This document shows, in pieces, positions 42,554 through 50,767 of a stretch of 64,000 bases of DNA; within the stretch, counting starts at the first letter, position 1; the number at the start of each line of letters is the position of its first letter. The DNA is from Candidatus Wolframiiraptor sinensis. GTDB lineage: Archaea > Thermoproteota > Nitrososphaeria_A > Caldarchaeales > Wolframiiraptoraceae. The notes beneath the pieces are model-generated. The model worked only from the letters and a program-made list of their open reading frames with translations. It did no database searches and was not told the origin of the DNA. The stretch covers positions 105,115 through 169,114 of the forward strand of contig JALNJX010000004.1 in assembly GCA_023268255.1 (NCBI GenBank), in the 5' to 3' direction. Position numbers and translations under genes: made by a program.

Positions 42554-43630
42554 ATGAGATCCGACGGCAGCCTCGCTGATAAGCTCATCGAGATCTTCAA
42601 CGTTAAAGTGGATTCCACTGAGGATGTTCGCGTGGAGGGGTTATCGCCGGGAAGCAGGGTTTACAGGGTTAAGGGCCTCCCAAGGAGCTGCGAGGCATAC
42701 ATAATTGACTGCGAGGCGGGGAGGGAGATCGCATGCCACCCGCATATAGTTGGTGAGAGGCTGGAGGAGCTGGCTCTAGCCTGCGCGAGAGATGCCGCGA
42801 AAGCGATAACTCAGCTGACACGCCTAAGGGAGTATCGCGCGGATGCGATAGTCTTCGAGCACGTGCTGAGGGCCGCGCCCGGATACAGGCTTCATGAAGC
42901 ATTAAGAGAAATCGGGCTCGGGTTTAGGGAGGTCTGGATAAGGCCCCGCTACGTGATCCCCTCATACAGGGCTCACCATGCGGCGGATGAGAGAAGGATA
43001 GAGATAGTTTACGAGGATTTCTCGGAGCTTCCGAGAAGGGAGCTTCTCATAGTCTTGAAGCCCGATACCGAGGCGAGTGGGAGAACCGGGAGAGCGTCCC
43101 TCGAGAGGCTGGCCGAGGTTGCGGAGGAGAGGAACTCGGCGCTCGAGGAGCTCATCGTCTACGGCTTCATATCGATCGACGGGCTGAGGATGATACATGA
43201 AACGGCCTCGAGGCTGGGATTCAGGAGGACATACTTCTTCGCGATTGGAAACTTAACCGCCCTCTGCTACAACCTCTACGACATGCCGCTCTATGGCCCA
43301 GACGAGAGCTACTACTCTGAGAGAGGCGAGTTGAAGCTTCTCGGCGGGATCACGAGCTACGAGGCGTTCAATAGGTATCTTCCCGAGTATATTCCGGGGG
43401 CGGATCAGCCGGGAGACTGGTCTGCGAGGCAGACAACACTCTACACCGGATATGATTATGAGCCCGGCGACATAGAGAAGCATTTAACGAATAGCATAGC
43501 GCTCATCGAGAAGCTCTGGAGAATCTCGAGGGGCCAGGAGTGGTTCACCGAGATCCATGAGCGGGCGATAGAAAGAGAGCTCGAGAATCTCAGGGCGGTG
43601 CTTACTCATTATCGCGGGGAGAAAAAATAG
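42554..43630 (+). CDS. Hypothetical protein downstream of primase
   Basis: Soluble protein of 358 residues. The central part has LLIVLKPDTEASGRTGRASL followed by a helix and LEELIVYGFISIDGLRMIHE, which recalls the PRPP loop and following strand of type I phosphoribosyltransferases, without a firm match. The C-terminal third is rich in Tyr and acidic residues (TTLYTGYDYEPGDIEKHL). No membrane spans. It begins 71 bases after priS. I do not recognise a family; a nucleotide- or phosphoribosyl-related role is inference only. Confidence 0.75.
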   Translation: MRSDGSLADKLIEIFNVKVDSTEDVRVEGLSPGSRVYRVKGLPRSCEAYIIDCEAGREIACHPHIVGERLEELALACARDAAKAITQLTRLREYRADAIVFEHVLRAAPGYRLHEALREIGLGFREVWIRPRYVIPSYRAHHAADERRIEIVYEDFSELPRRELLIVLKPDTEASGRTGRASLERLAEVAEERNSALEELIVYGFISIDGLRMIHETASRLGFRRTYFFAIGNLTALCYNLYDMPLYGPDESYYSERGELKLLGGITSYEAFNRYLPEYIPGADQPGDWSARQTTLYTGYDYEPGDIEKHLTNSIALIEKLWRISRGQEWFTEIHERAIERELENLRAVLTHYRGEKK

Positions 43631-43641
43631 GTTCAATGCGC

Positions 43642-43809
43642 TTAAACCGCTGGAGCCTTTAGCTCCGCCTTTCTGCCGCCCACCTGGAAGATCTTTCCAG
43701 AGGGGAGCTTTATTAGAACCGCTCCACATTCGAGGCATTTGAAGTAGTAATTGTAACCCTCGTAAGCTTTCTGAGAGCCGAGATATGTGAGGCGGGAGTG
43801 ATTGCACAT
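43642..43809 (-). CDS. Small zinc-ribbon protein (55 residues)
   Basis: A 55-codon frame starts at ATG 43809: MCNHSRLTYLGSQKAYEGYN, then YYFKCLECGAVLIKLPSGKI. A Cys2-x-His4 pair and a CLEC pair at 25-28 form a likely zinc ribbon, and the strand-turn-strand pattern is coherent. A TATA-like aataaag lies about 28 bases upstream. No partner gene is evident; it is convergent with the 358-residue gene (12 bases apart) and divergent from the epimerase. Confidence 0.65.
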   Translation of the reverse strand: MCNHSRLTYLGSQKAYEGYNYYFKCLECGAVLIKLPSGKIFQVGGRKAELKAPAV

Positions 43810-43926
43810 GCCCAATATATTGTGGGCGGCGGGGAGCTTTATTCCTTGTGAGTGAATATTCGTTAAAATGCCGGGACGCGCCTGAGAGGATCTTAATATC
43901 CCTCCGCACGATTCTGCATCACGATT

Positions 43927-44865
43927 TTGAGGGTTCTGGTGACGGGCGCGGCGGGCTTCATAGGCTCACGCCTTTGTCAAAGGCTACTGGATTTCGGGAT
44001 TGAGGTTCACGGTCTTGATGACTTGAGCAGAGGATCCCTTGAGAAAATCAGGATGCTCAAGAATCGTGGCATGCTCTTCCATAAAGCGGATATCAGGGAT
44101 GGGGCTGCAGTGCTTGATGTCCTATCCGATGTCAGGCCTGATGCCGTGATTCACTTGGCTGCTCTGATAAGCGTCGAGGAGAGCATGAGGCTTCCGGAGC
44201 TCTACATGGAGGTGAACGCGGAGGGCACTAAAAAGCTCGTTGATGCCGCTAATAAGGCCGGAGTGAACAGGCTCGTGCACGCGAGCAGCGCAGCGGTATA
44301 CGGCGAGCCCGTTAAGCTCCCAGTTGCCGAGGATCATCCCACGAGACCGCTCTCACCCTATGGCCTCTCGAAGCTCATGAGCGAGGAATACGTCGTATCG
44401 GGCTTCATGGGCCGGGAGAAGTCCTTGATCTTCAGGATCTTCAACGTTTATGGGCCTGGTCAGAGGCCCGAGTATGCCGGCGTCATAACGAAGTTCATGG
44501 AGAGGCTGAGCGAAGGAAGGCCTCCGATCATATTCGGGGATGGAAATCAGACGAGAGACTTCATTCACGTGGATGATGTTGTGGAGGCATTCATCAGGGC
44601 TCTCGAAATCCCTTTGGAAAGAGCCACCATAGTTAATTTGGGGTCTGGTAGGCCGGTCAAGATCATCGAGCTCGCCCGCATCATGACCAGGCTCTATGGT
44701 ATGGATGCTGAGCCGATTCATGCTCCGCCCAGGCCTGGCGACATAAGGGATAGCTATGCCGACATATCCCTGGTCAGGAAGGTGCTCGGCTGGAGCCCGA
44801 GAATAAGCTTGGAAGATGGGCTGAGGAAGCTGATCAAAGAGGCTGGGAAAGCGCGCGACGTATAA
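43927..44865 (+). CDS. NAD-dependent sugar epimerase/dehydratase
   Basis: Extended SDR enzyme of 312 residues, similar to UDP-glucose 4-epimerases. The Rossmann motif VTGAAGFIGSRLC (5-17), DDLSRGS, HLAALISVEESM, the SSAAVYGEP segment and the catalytic YGLSK (Tyr-x3-Lys) are all visible, with FNVYGPGQRP and FGDGNQTRDFIHVDDV. TTG 43927 is the likely start, about 30 bases after a TATA-like cttaatatcc. It could feed the glycan-synthesis genes further right. Confidence 0.93.
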   Translation: MRVLVTGAAGFIGSRLCQRLLDFGIEVHGLDDLSRGSLEKIRMLKNRGMLFHKADIRDGAAVLDVLSDVRPDAVIHLAALISVEESMRLPELYMEVNAEGTKKLVDAANKAGVNRLVHASSAAVYGEPVKLPVAEDHPTRPLSPYGLSKLMSEEYVVSGFMGREKSLIFRIFNVYGPGQRPEYAGVITKFMERLSEGRPPIIFGDGNQTRDFIHVDDVVEAFIRALEIPLERATIVNLGSGRPVKIIELARIMTRLYGMDAEPIHAPPRPGDIRDSYADISLVRKVLGWSPRISLEDGLRKLIKEAGKARDV

Positions 44866-44890
44866 TTACTGGTCAGGTTTATCGAGCGTT

Positions 44891-45469
44891 ATGGTCATGC
44901 GTGTTGGAGTCGGCTCGATGAACGAGGTCAAGATAGAGGCCGTGAAAATGTGCTTCGAGAAGTTCTTCGGCGTGGTGGAAGTCGCGCCCATCTCGGTCGA
45001 TGTTCCGCCGCAGCCCATAGGCTTCGAGGAGACTATTAGGGGGGCTGTCATAAGGGCGTGGGAGGCCTTGAGGAAGGCTGATGCTGATCTCGGAGTCGGG
45101 ATAGAGGCTGGGCTCATGAGGGTCCTGCACAGCATCACGGGATACGCCGATCAGCATGTGTGCGCGATAATCGACTCCGAGGAGAGGGTTACTCTCGGGT
45201 TCAGCATGACACTCGAGTTTCCGGTAATCGTCGTGGAGAGGATACTGGGTGGAAGGGCTCGGGAGGCTGAGGAGGTCATGGAGGAGATCTCGGGGATCAG
45301 GGAGATCGGGCGCAAGGGCGGAGCTGTGGGATACCTGACGCGAGACCGCGTTAGGAGAATAGACCTGTGCGCGCAGGCGATAGTATCGGCGCTCATCCCG
45401 AGGCTGAACCCAGAGCTCTATAATGTCGAGTGGCCGAAGGCCCACGAGATCCTAGGAGAGAAGCCGTAG
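44891..45469 (+). CDS. Non-canonical purine NTP phosphatase (DUF84/YjjX family)
   Basis: Inosine/xanthosine triphosphatase-like enzyme of 192 residues, removing deaminated purine nucleotides. The family opens VGSMNEVKIEAVKMCFEKFF, then PPQPIGFEETIRGAVIRA, ADLGVGIEAGL (acidic metal site) and GRKGGAVGYLTRDRV. ATG 44891 or 44897 may be the start. It follows the epimerase by 25 bases on the same strand. Confidence 0.93.
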   Translation: MVMRVGVGSMNEVKIEAVKMCFEKFFGVVEVAPISVDVPPQPIGFEETIRGAVIRAWEALRKADADLGVGIEAGLMRVLHSITGYADQHVCAIIDSEERVTLGFSMTLEFPVIVVERILGGRAREAEEVMEEISGIREIGRKGGAVGYLTRDRVRRIDLCAQAIVSALIPRLNPELYNVEWPKAHEILGEKP

Positions 45470-45626
45470 CAGCGATCAAATAATCAATGTGCTCCGCATC
45501 GGAGGGGGATCAGCTTCTTCCATCGCCCCCTCTTCATCGCGCCTCATGCTCAGAGAAGGACGCGCTCATCATCTCCTCGATTAGCTGGAGAGTTTGTTGA
45601 ATATGAAATTGCGCTTTTCCGGGCTC

Positions 45627-46598
45627 TCATATTGCGAGCTTCTCGGCGAGTTTCAGTATCTCCAGGTTGAGCGGCTTCTGATTGCTGCATGCTTCCGCCA
45701 GGCTTACCGAGGTTATTCTCCCACCCTGTATCCCGACGACCCTGCTCCTCTCGCCGTCGAGCAGCAGCTCTATAGCCTTCTCCGCGAAGACTGATGCGAG
45801 GTGCCTGCTTCTAGCTGTCGGGCTCCCGCCCCTCTGAACATATCCGAGGATACTTATCCTGACCTCAACCCCGACCTTTCTCTCTATGGCCTCCGCGAGC
45901 TCCCTCGTCTTCCCAACCCCTTCAGCGATAACTATTATGCTCGATCTCTTGCCCTTGGCTGCATCCCTTCTAAGCCTCTCCAAGATCACCTCCTCGTTAT
46001 ACGGTATCTCCGGAACGAGAATTACCTCTGCTCCGGCGGTTAATCCGATCTCGGAGGCCAGGAAGCCCCTATTCCTTCCCATCACCTCCACTATGAACGT
46101 CCTCTCAAGCGATACCGCGGTATCCCTGATCTTGTTTATCTCCGTCAAAGCCGTGTTGACGGCGGTGTCGAATCCTATCGTCTCATCCGTCCCGTATACA
46201 TCGTTGTCTATTGAGGCGGGTAGAGCTATTATCGCCGCGTCGGTGAGCTTGCTCAGCTCATGTGCTCCGCGTATCGAGCCATCGCCGCCTATCACTATCA
46301 GGGCATCGAGGTCATCTTCGGCTATGCTTCTCGCCGCCTTCTCGACGCCCTCTCTGGTCTTGAACTCCGGGCACCTGCTCGTCTTCAATATCGTTCCGCC
46401 GAGGTGGAGTATGCCGCTAACAGCCCTAGGCTCCAGCAATACATACTCGTTCCTGATCACGCCGCTCCAGCCCCTCTCGAACCCGATGACCTCCATGCCG
46501 CTCCACGCCGCGAGCCTGGCGATGGCCCTTATCGCCGCGTTCATGCCGGGCGCGTCGCCGCCGCTCGTAACGATCCCAATCCTCCTCAAGCCCCGCAC
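45627..46598 (-). CDS. pfkA: 6-phosphofructokinase, PfkA family
   Basis: Bacterial-type PfkA of 323 residues, phosphorylating fructose-6-phosphate. VTSGGDAPGMNAAIRAIAR at the N-terminus, IGGDGSIRGAHEL, PASIDNDVYGTDETIGFDTA with the catalytic acid, VEVMGRNRGFLA and LGYVQRGGSP are in place. GGDGS rather than GGDD and the absence of a lysine before SIDND favour ATP over pyrophosphate as donor, which is inference. Most archaea use ADP-dependent ribokinase-fold PFKs, so this form is unusual. It follows the membrane protease gene by 12 bases on the same strand; the start is GTG 46598. Confidence 0.94.
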   Translation of the reverse strand: MRGLRRIGIVTSGGDAPGMNAAIRAIARLAAWSGMEVIGFERGWSGVIRNEYVLLEPRAVSGILHLGGTILKTSRCPEFKTREGVEKAARSIAEDDLDALIVIGGDGSIRGAHELSKLTDAAIIALPASIDNDVYGTDETIGFDTAVNTALTEINKIRDTAVSLERTFIVEVMGRNRGFLASEIGLTAGAEVILVPEIPYNEEVILERLRRDAAKGKRSSIIVIAEGVGKTRELAEAIERKVGVEVRISILGYVQRGGSPTARSRHLASVFAEKAIELLLDGERSRVVGIQGGRITSVSLAEACSNQKPLNLEILKLAEKLAI

Positions 46599-46610
46599 AC
46601 CCCGCGGCCA

Positions 46611-47477
46611 CTACCTCTGCTGCTCGCCCCTACGGCTCCTGGGCGGAGCGTATGGCGCGGGCACGTACTCGACGCTCGGCCTTAGCGCGGCTGGCTGCGG
46701 ATAGAGCTCCATCAGCTGATAGACTTCGGCCGGTATCTCGGTCTTGACCGGTATCCCGAGGCTTCTGGCCTCCTCGACCGTTATCGGGTAATCATGAGTC
46801 CATCTACCCTCAACCATTATCTTCGCCAGCTCCCTCGCCCTATCTCCCATTTTATCCTTTAACAGCTTGTAGACGAGCTCCTCCATCTGCCTCATCGCCT
46901 TCTCCGCGATGTCCGCGAGCAACAAGTATTCTTCCCGAACCTTATCTTTACCTTTCTCATTCACGACTCTCAGGATCGAGGATGCTGGGATCGCTCCATG
47001 CCTCGGGTCGCTTATTTGCGGGTCAACTGGGCCGAGGACTGCGTTCTCGTCCATCCAGATCTCGTCTGCCGCGAGGGCTATGAGCGTTCCACCGCTCATG
47101 GCGTAGTGCGGGATGATGGCTATCGTTTTCGCTTTATGCTCTTTTAGGGCGAGGGCTATCTGGGCTGCCGCGAGGACCAGGCCGCCGGGCGTATGAATTA
47201 TGATTGCTATCGGCGTGTCGGGCGAAGTAGTCCTGATTGCCCTGAGCACGTGCTCCGAGTCTTCTATGTCTATGTACCGGTAAAATGGTATCCCGAAGAG
47301 CCCTATCCTCTCCTGCCTGTGAATGAGCGTGATGACCCTGCATCCGAGCTTCGCCTCGAGCTTCCTGATCAGGCTGAGCCTAGCGCCCTGAAGAGCCCTA
47401 AGCCTATACTGCGGCCAGAGAAAAATCAGCAATAGGAGGAAGAGCCAGAAGACGATTCCCAAATCGAATCCATTCAT
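46611..47477 (-). CDS. Membrane-anchored ClpP-like serine protease (SDH/DUF114 family)
   Basis: Protein of 288 residues with an N-terminal membrane span (about 8-22) and a crotonase/ClpP-like domain. IIHTPGGLVLAAAQIALAL and PHYAMSGGTLIALAADEIWM, with the nucleophile Ser in AMSGG, and ENAVLGPVDPQIS match the SDH proteinase (DUF114) family. The C-terminus is Pro-rich. These proteins are thought to act in membrane quality control. It lies 12 bases upstream of pfkA on the same strand, a link with no obvious functional logic. Confidence 0.9.
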   Translation of the reverse strand: MNGFDLGIVFWLFLLLLIFLWPQYRLRALQGARLSLIRKLEAKLGCRVITLIHRQERIGLFGIPFYRYIDIEDSEHVLRAIRTTSPDTPIAIIIHTPGGLVLAAAQIALALKEHKAKTIAIIPHYAMSGGTLIALAADEIWMDENAVLGPVDPQISDPRHGAIPASSILRVVNEKGKDKVREEYLLLADIAEKAMRQMEELVYKLLKDKMGDRARELAKIMVEGRWTHDYPITVEEARSLGIPVKTEIPAEVYQLMELYPQPAALRPSVEYVPAPYAPPRSRRGEQQR

Positions 47478-47640
47478 GCATTAATTGGGGCTGAGCACCA
47501 GTAATATCTCTTTCGCCGCACTTCAGAGGCTCATCCCCATAAGGCACCCCGGATATTCATGGTGTAAATTTGACGGGAATACCTCAATTCCGCGCGAGCA
47601 GCATTCTTATAGGCATGCACAGCGAGAAAATGATGAGGTA

Positions 47641-48009
47641 ATGTCGCATCGGGAGTATTCTCCGAGCCCCTCAGGAGGGGAGGTCGCTAGGATCATCCGA
47701 CCAGTGCTTGAAACGCTCTTAGGCAGAACAGGGCTGAGGGTTCTGGAATATCATCTTGAGAAGTTGCTGCAGAATAATCCCTATGATGCCCTATGCGCGG
47801 ACCCCCACAGCTTCCACGTAGCGATGAGAAGACTCTTCGGGCAGGGGGCCGATGCGATGATCCGAATAATGGCCAAAAAGATGATCGAGGAAAATATCCT
47901 CGATGCGGAAGACCCAAACGAGCTCCTTGAAGCCCTCAAGGATCCTCGGGAGGGGCGGAAGAAGCTCCTGAGAATGCTCAGAATCCATGAGGATGATAAG
48001 CATGAATAA
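47641..48009 (+). CDS. Small helical protein (NitrOD5-like)
   Basis: All-helical acidic protein of 122 residues. The core has VLETLLGRTGLRVLEYHLEK followed by DPHSFHVAMRRLFGQGADAM and a C-terminal KKMIEENILDAEDP, resembling small archaeal proteins annotated as NitrOD5 domain. The open frame extends to 47485, but ATG 47641 is preceded by GATGAGGT and lies about 30 bases after ttcttatagg, so it is the likely start. Function unknown. Confidence 0.7.
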   Translation: MSHREYSPSPSGGEVARIIRPVLETLLGRTGLRVLEYHLEKLLQNNPYDALCADPHSFHVAMRRLFGQGADAMIRIMAKKMIEENILDAEDPNELLEALKDPREGRKKLLRMLRIHEDDKHE

Positions 48010-48215
48010 ATGAGGAAACATTGAAGCCAATAGAAAGATTTGGCGATACAGTTCCCGAGCTTTTCGCACAGCTTACTCTAATCCGATGAGCCATAGTGCG
48101 GTGATGGCTCCTCGCTCGTCAAGCCTCTATACTCGCTCATTCCATGCGCCTGAGCATCCATCCGCAAAAACATAATACTCTTAAATATTTCACTCCATTT
48201 CCGAGGTTTAACGCG

Positions 48216-49391
48216 ATGGAGCTCAGGAGATATGGTAGGAGAGCTCTGGTGGTTTTTGTTCTGCTCGGGCTCATCTCGCTGGCCGCTGACATGGTTTATG
48301 AGGGAGCTAGATCCGCCAGCGGAGCCTATTTGGAGCATCTCGGAGCTCCGCCAATCGCGTCATCCATAATCGGCGCGGGCGAGTTTCTGGGATATGCTCT
48401 CAGATTCGTGAGCGGTATGCTGGCATCCTACCTGGGGTCCTCGGCCGCCTTCTGGGGCTTCGTAGCACTGGGCTACGCCATGAACGTCATGGTCCTGCCC
48501 TTCCTCGCCTTCGCGGGATTTTGGTGGATCGCGACAGCGCTATATCTCGTGGAGAGGGTTGGAAAGGGCTTAAGGACGCCCTTGAGAGACGTGATCCTGG
48601 CCGAGGTAACGGAGGGGGTTGGCAGGGGAAAGGGCTTCGGCCTCCACGAGGTTATGGATCAAGTCGGCGCCTTGGCAGGCCCCCTACTCTTCGCATTCAT
48701 GCTCATACACTATGATTACTCCAAGGCATTTCTAATGCTTCTGATCCCGGGCACTCTGGCGATGATTTTCATATTCACGGCATGGTCTCTTTATCCGAAA
48801 ATTAAGAGCGTCGAGATCTCGCCGAGAAAGCTCTCGTTCAGAGGCCTGAGCAGAAGGTTTTGGCTCTACACATCGGCGATGATGCTCCAGTCTCTGGGCT
48901 TCCTGCACTGGGCCATAGCATCCTACTTCCTGAAATCATGGGGTATCATGGGAGATGCCGAGATAGCGATGCTATACGCGATCGCGATGGGCGTGGACGC
49001 CATAATAGCCCTCCCAATAGGCCACCTTTACGACGTGATAAAGTTCAGGAGCCTCTACATAGCTCCAATAGCAACATTAATGATCCCGCTACTATTAACC
49101 ACGAGGAGCGCGATACTAGCATACGTGATGGCAGCCTTCTGGGGGCTCACGATGGGCGCCTCAGAGACCATAATGAGGGCCTCAATAGCGGATATAGTGG
49201 ATAAAGAGGGGCTGGCGATCGCCTACGGAGTCTTCGGAATGCTTTACGGAATCTCATGGGGGGTTGGCGGCCTCATACTAACACTCCTACTACAACTACC
49301 AGCGCCCACAATCATAGGCTACGTAATCATCACTCAAGCAGCGTCACTCATAACGCTGGGAATATTGAACAAGCACTCAGCTCAAGAATGA
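48216..49391 (+). CDS. MFS transporter
   Basis: Major facilitator of 391 residues with twelve hydrophobic segments. GLISLAADMVYEGARSASGAYL in helix 1 and the cytoplasmic VERVGKGLRTPLRDVILAEV loop (related to GKGxRxPxRD) place it in the group of archaeal/bacterial MFS pumps with that signature. Substrate unknown. The open frame begins at 48144, but ATG 48216 lies about 30 bases after tcttaaatattt and starts the membrane domain properly. Confidence 0.9.
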   Translation: MELRRYGRRALVVFVLLGLISLAADMVYEGARSASGAYLEHLGAPPIASSIIGAGEFLGYALRFVSGMLASYLGSSAAFWGFVALGYAMNVMVLPFLAFAGFWWIATALYLVERVGKGLRTPLRDVILAEVTEGVGRGKGFGLHEVMDQVGALAGPLLFAFMLIHYDYSKAFLMLLIPGTLAMIFIFTAWSLYPKIKSVEISPRKLSFRGLSRRFWLYTSAMMLQSLGFLHWAIASYFLKSWGIMGDAEIAMLYAIAMGVDAIIALPIGHLYDVIKFRSLYIAPIATLMIPLLLTTRSAILAYVMAAFWGLTMGASETIMRASIADIVDKEGLAIAYGVFGMLYGISWGVGGLILTLLLQLPAPTIIGYVIITQAASLITLGILNKHSAQE

Positions 49392-49437
49392 GCAATCCGG
49401 AAGAAACGCAATCTACATGAGGAAAGCCGTAATCTGT

Positions 49438-49497
49438 AACCCTGAGCGGCTTCGAACCCCCGACCTCAGGCTCCCTCCAACCTTCTGATCTAGGGTT
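49438..49497 (-). other. tRNA-like degenerate fragment
   Basis: Minus-strand sequence contains GGTCGGGGGTTCGAAGCC, which matches the T-loop consensus GGTTCGAAnCC but with an imperfect T-stem. The ends AACCCT and AGGGTT pair (49492-49497 with 49438-49443), and an alternative pairing CCTGAG/CTCAGG exists. No complete cloverleaf can be drawn. It is probably a decayed tRNA 3' half or chance similarity. Confidence 0.3.
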
Positions 49498-49512
49498 TCC
49501 GAAGACCTAAGT

Positions 49513-50362
49513 TCATTCACTATTCTTACTGCGCCCTCTCAAATCTAGGCCACTTAGGTTCTCGGATTCATGGAAGAAGATGGCCAGAAGGTAGAAGAAG
49601 ATGAGCCAGCTGATGAATAGGCTGATGTTTAGGGTCAATTCGCTTGTATAAATGGATAGAAACGTGTAGGCGGTCATTATGCCTCCGTGCAGTGAAGCCG
49701 AGACATAAATGTCTGATGCCTCCCTTAGAGCGCCGGCCAGGCACCCGAAGGCGAAGGCTCCTAGGATGTGTATGGGCATCCACCAAGCCGGCTCCCACCT
49801 TGATATAATCGGATTCCAGTAGTTGACTATGTGAATCAGGGCGAAGATTATGGAGGTTAGAGGTAAGCTCATTCTATAATCGACCTTCCAAGCCTTAAAG
49901 ATGAGCCTCCGCCAGCGCCTCTCAAAGGCCTCATTAAGCCTAGACCGCACATAACCCCTAAAATAAGCCTCCTCAACAAGCCCGATGAAAATCATGTTGA
50001 AGATTACGTTTAGAATTATGCTGAGCGGCGATAGCCCAGCAGGCTTAGCCACGCCCAGAGCTGCCGACACCCCGATTGAGAACACCGCGGGCAGGATAAA
50101 GACCGCTATAAATGCTGAGCTCCACTTCAATGTAAAGCGCGGGCTTCTGGGCAGAAAGCCGTAAATCCTAAAGCTCCTCCTGGGTAAGATTATGGCAAGT
50201 AGGGCTATGAGCATCATAAATGCTGGGGAAGCCAAAATGCCAGAACATACTACACTTCAAGTAGGCTAAATAAGCATCTCGGAGCCATCCAACAAAAGTC
50301 AGAAGTAGAGAGACTAGGCAGACCTCAAGTAAAGTCGCATACCGCTTACCTAAGGAGACCAT
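49513..50362 (-). pseudogene. CPBP (CAAX) intramembrane protease with a frame break
   Basis: The main frame (from TTG 50235, 240 codons) is a CPBP-family membrane protease: VEEAYFRGYVRSRL (EEx3R motif), FALIHIVNYW and ASLHGGIM supply the catalytic Glu and His residues. The first membrane span is in the next frame, from ATG 50362: GKRYATLLEVCLVSLLLTFV and DAYLAYLKC. The two meet around 50235-50260. With one indel repaired the protein is about 280 residues with eight spans. Because the catalytic half is intact, a shortened active form cannot be ruled out. Confidence 0.65.
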
Positions 50363-50453
50363 ACTAACAACATCCTACAATTGAGATGATAAATCTTAGC
50401 AGCCTTGCGGTCATTAAAGCCTTAAAGAGAAAACACGTGACTAGGAATATTGA

Positions 50454-50556
50454 AGCCCCGGGCGGGCTTTGAACCCGCGGCCTGCAGCTTTCTTGAAAAA
50501 CAAAAGATCACATAAACTTTACAAGGCTGCCGCTCTACCCGCTGAGCTACCGGGGC
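50454..50556 (-). tRNA. tRNA-Thr (TGT) with 30-base intron
   Basis: Acceptor GCCCCGG/CCGGGGC with U discriminator (the archaeal Thr identity), D-arm GCTC/GAGC, anticodon stem GCAGC/GCTGC and T-arm CGGGTTCAAAGCCCG are present. The anticodon loop reads CTTGTAA (TGT) after removing a 30-base intron between positions 37 and 38. CCA is not encoded. Mature length 73. Confidence 0.95.
50490..50519 (-). other. tRNA-Thr intron with bulge-helix-bulge
   Basis: The exon segment CTTG pairs with CAAG near the intron 3' end to give a four-base helix flanked by three-base bulges TAA and AAA, the canonical BHB recognised by archaeal splicing endonuclease. Cleavage within the bulges removes 30 bases. Confidence 0.85.
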
Positions 50557-50637
50557 TGTAAAATCTATTTTACTCTCAAGCTAATTAACCTTAGCTCTTT
50601 AAAGGAATGTAGAGAAAAGGGAAGAAGAAAAGAGAGG

Positions 50638-50767
50638 GCCTATGAGACCGTATGAGGCGGCCCCCAGACAGGTCGGCCTTGTAGCGCGTCTATAGGTTTT
50701 TCAAAGAAACTATAGACGCGTCCGTCGCTCTTGCTGTCTGAGGCTCATTTCCTCCGGTCCCATAGGC
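50638..50767. repeat. 130-base symmetric imperfect palindrome at transposase 3' end
   Basis: Three nested inverted repeats share one centre: 50638-50650 with 50755-50767 (12 of 13), 50665-50671 with 50734-50740 (7 of 7), and 50685-50695 with 50710-50720 (11 of 11), around a 14-base loop. The spacers between arms are identical in length on both sides (14 and 13 bases). It covers the last 78 bases of the DEDD transposase gene and about 50 bases after it. Confidence 0.85.

Noticed and set aside
45534..45626. Open stretch after the pfkA stop on the minus strand in the same frame
   Set aside because: About 30 codons can remain open by chance and PfkA family length fits the annotated stop.
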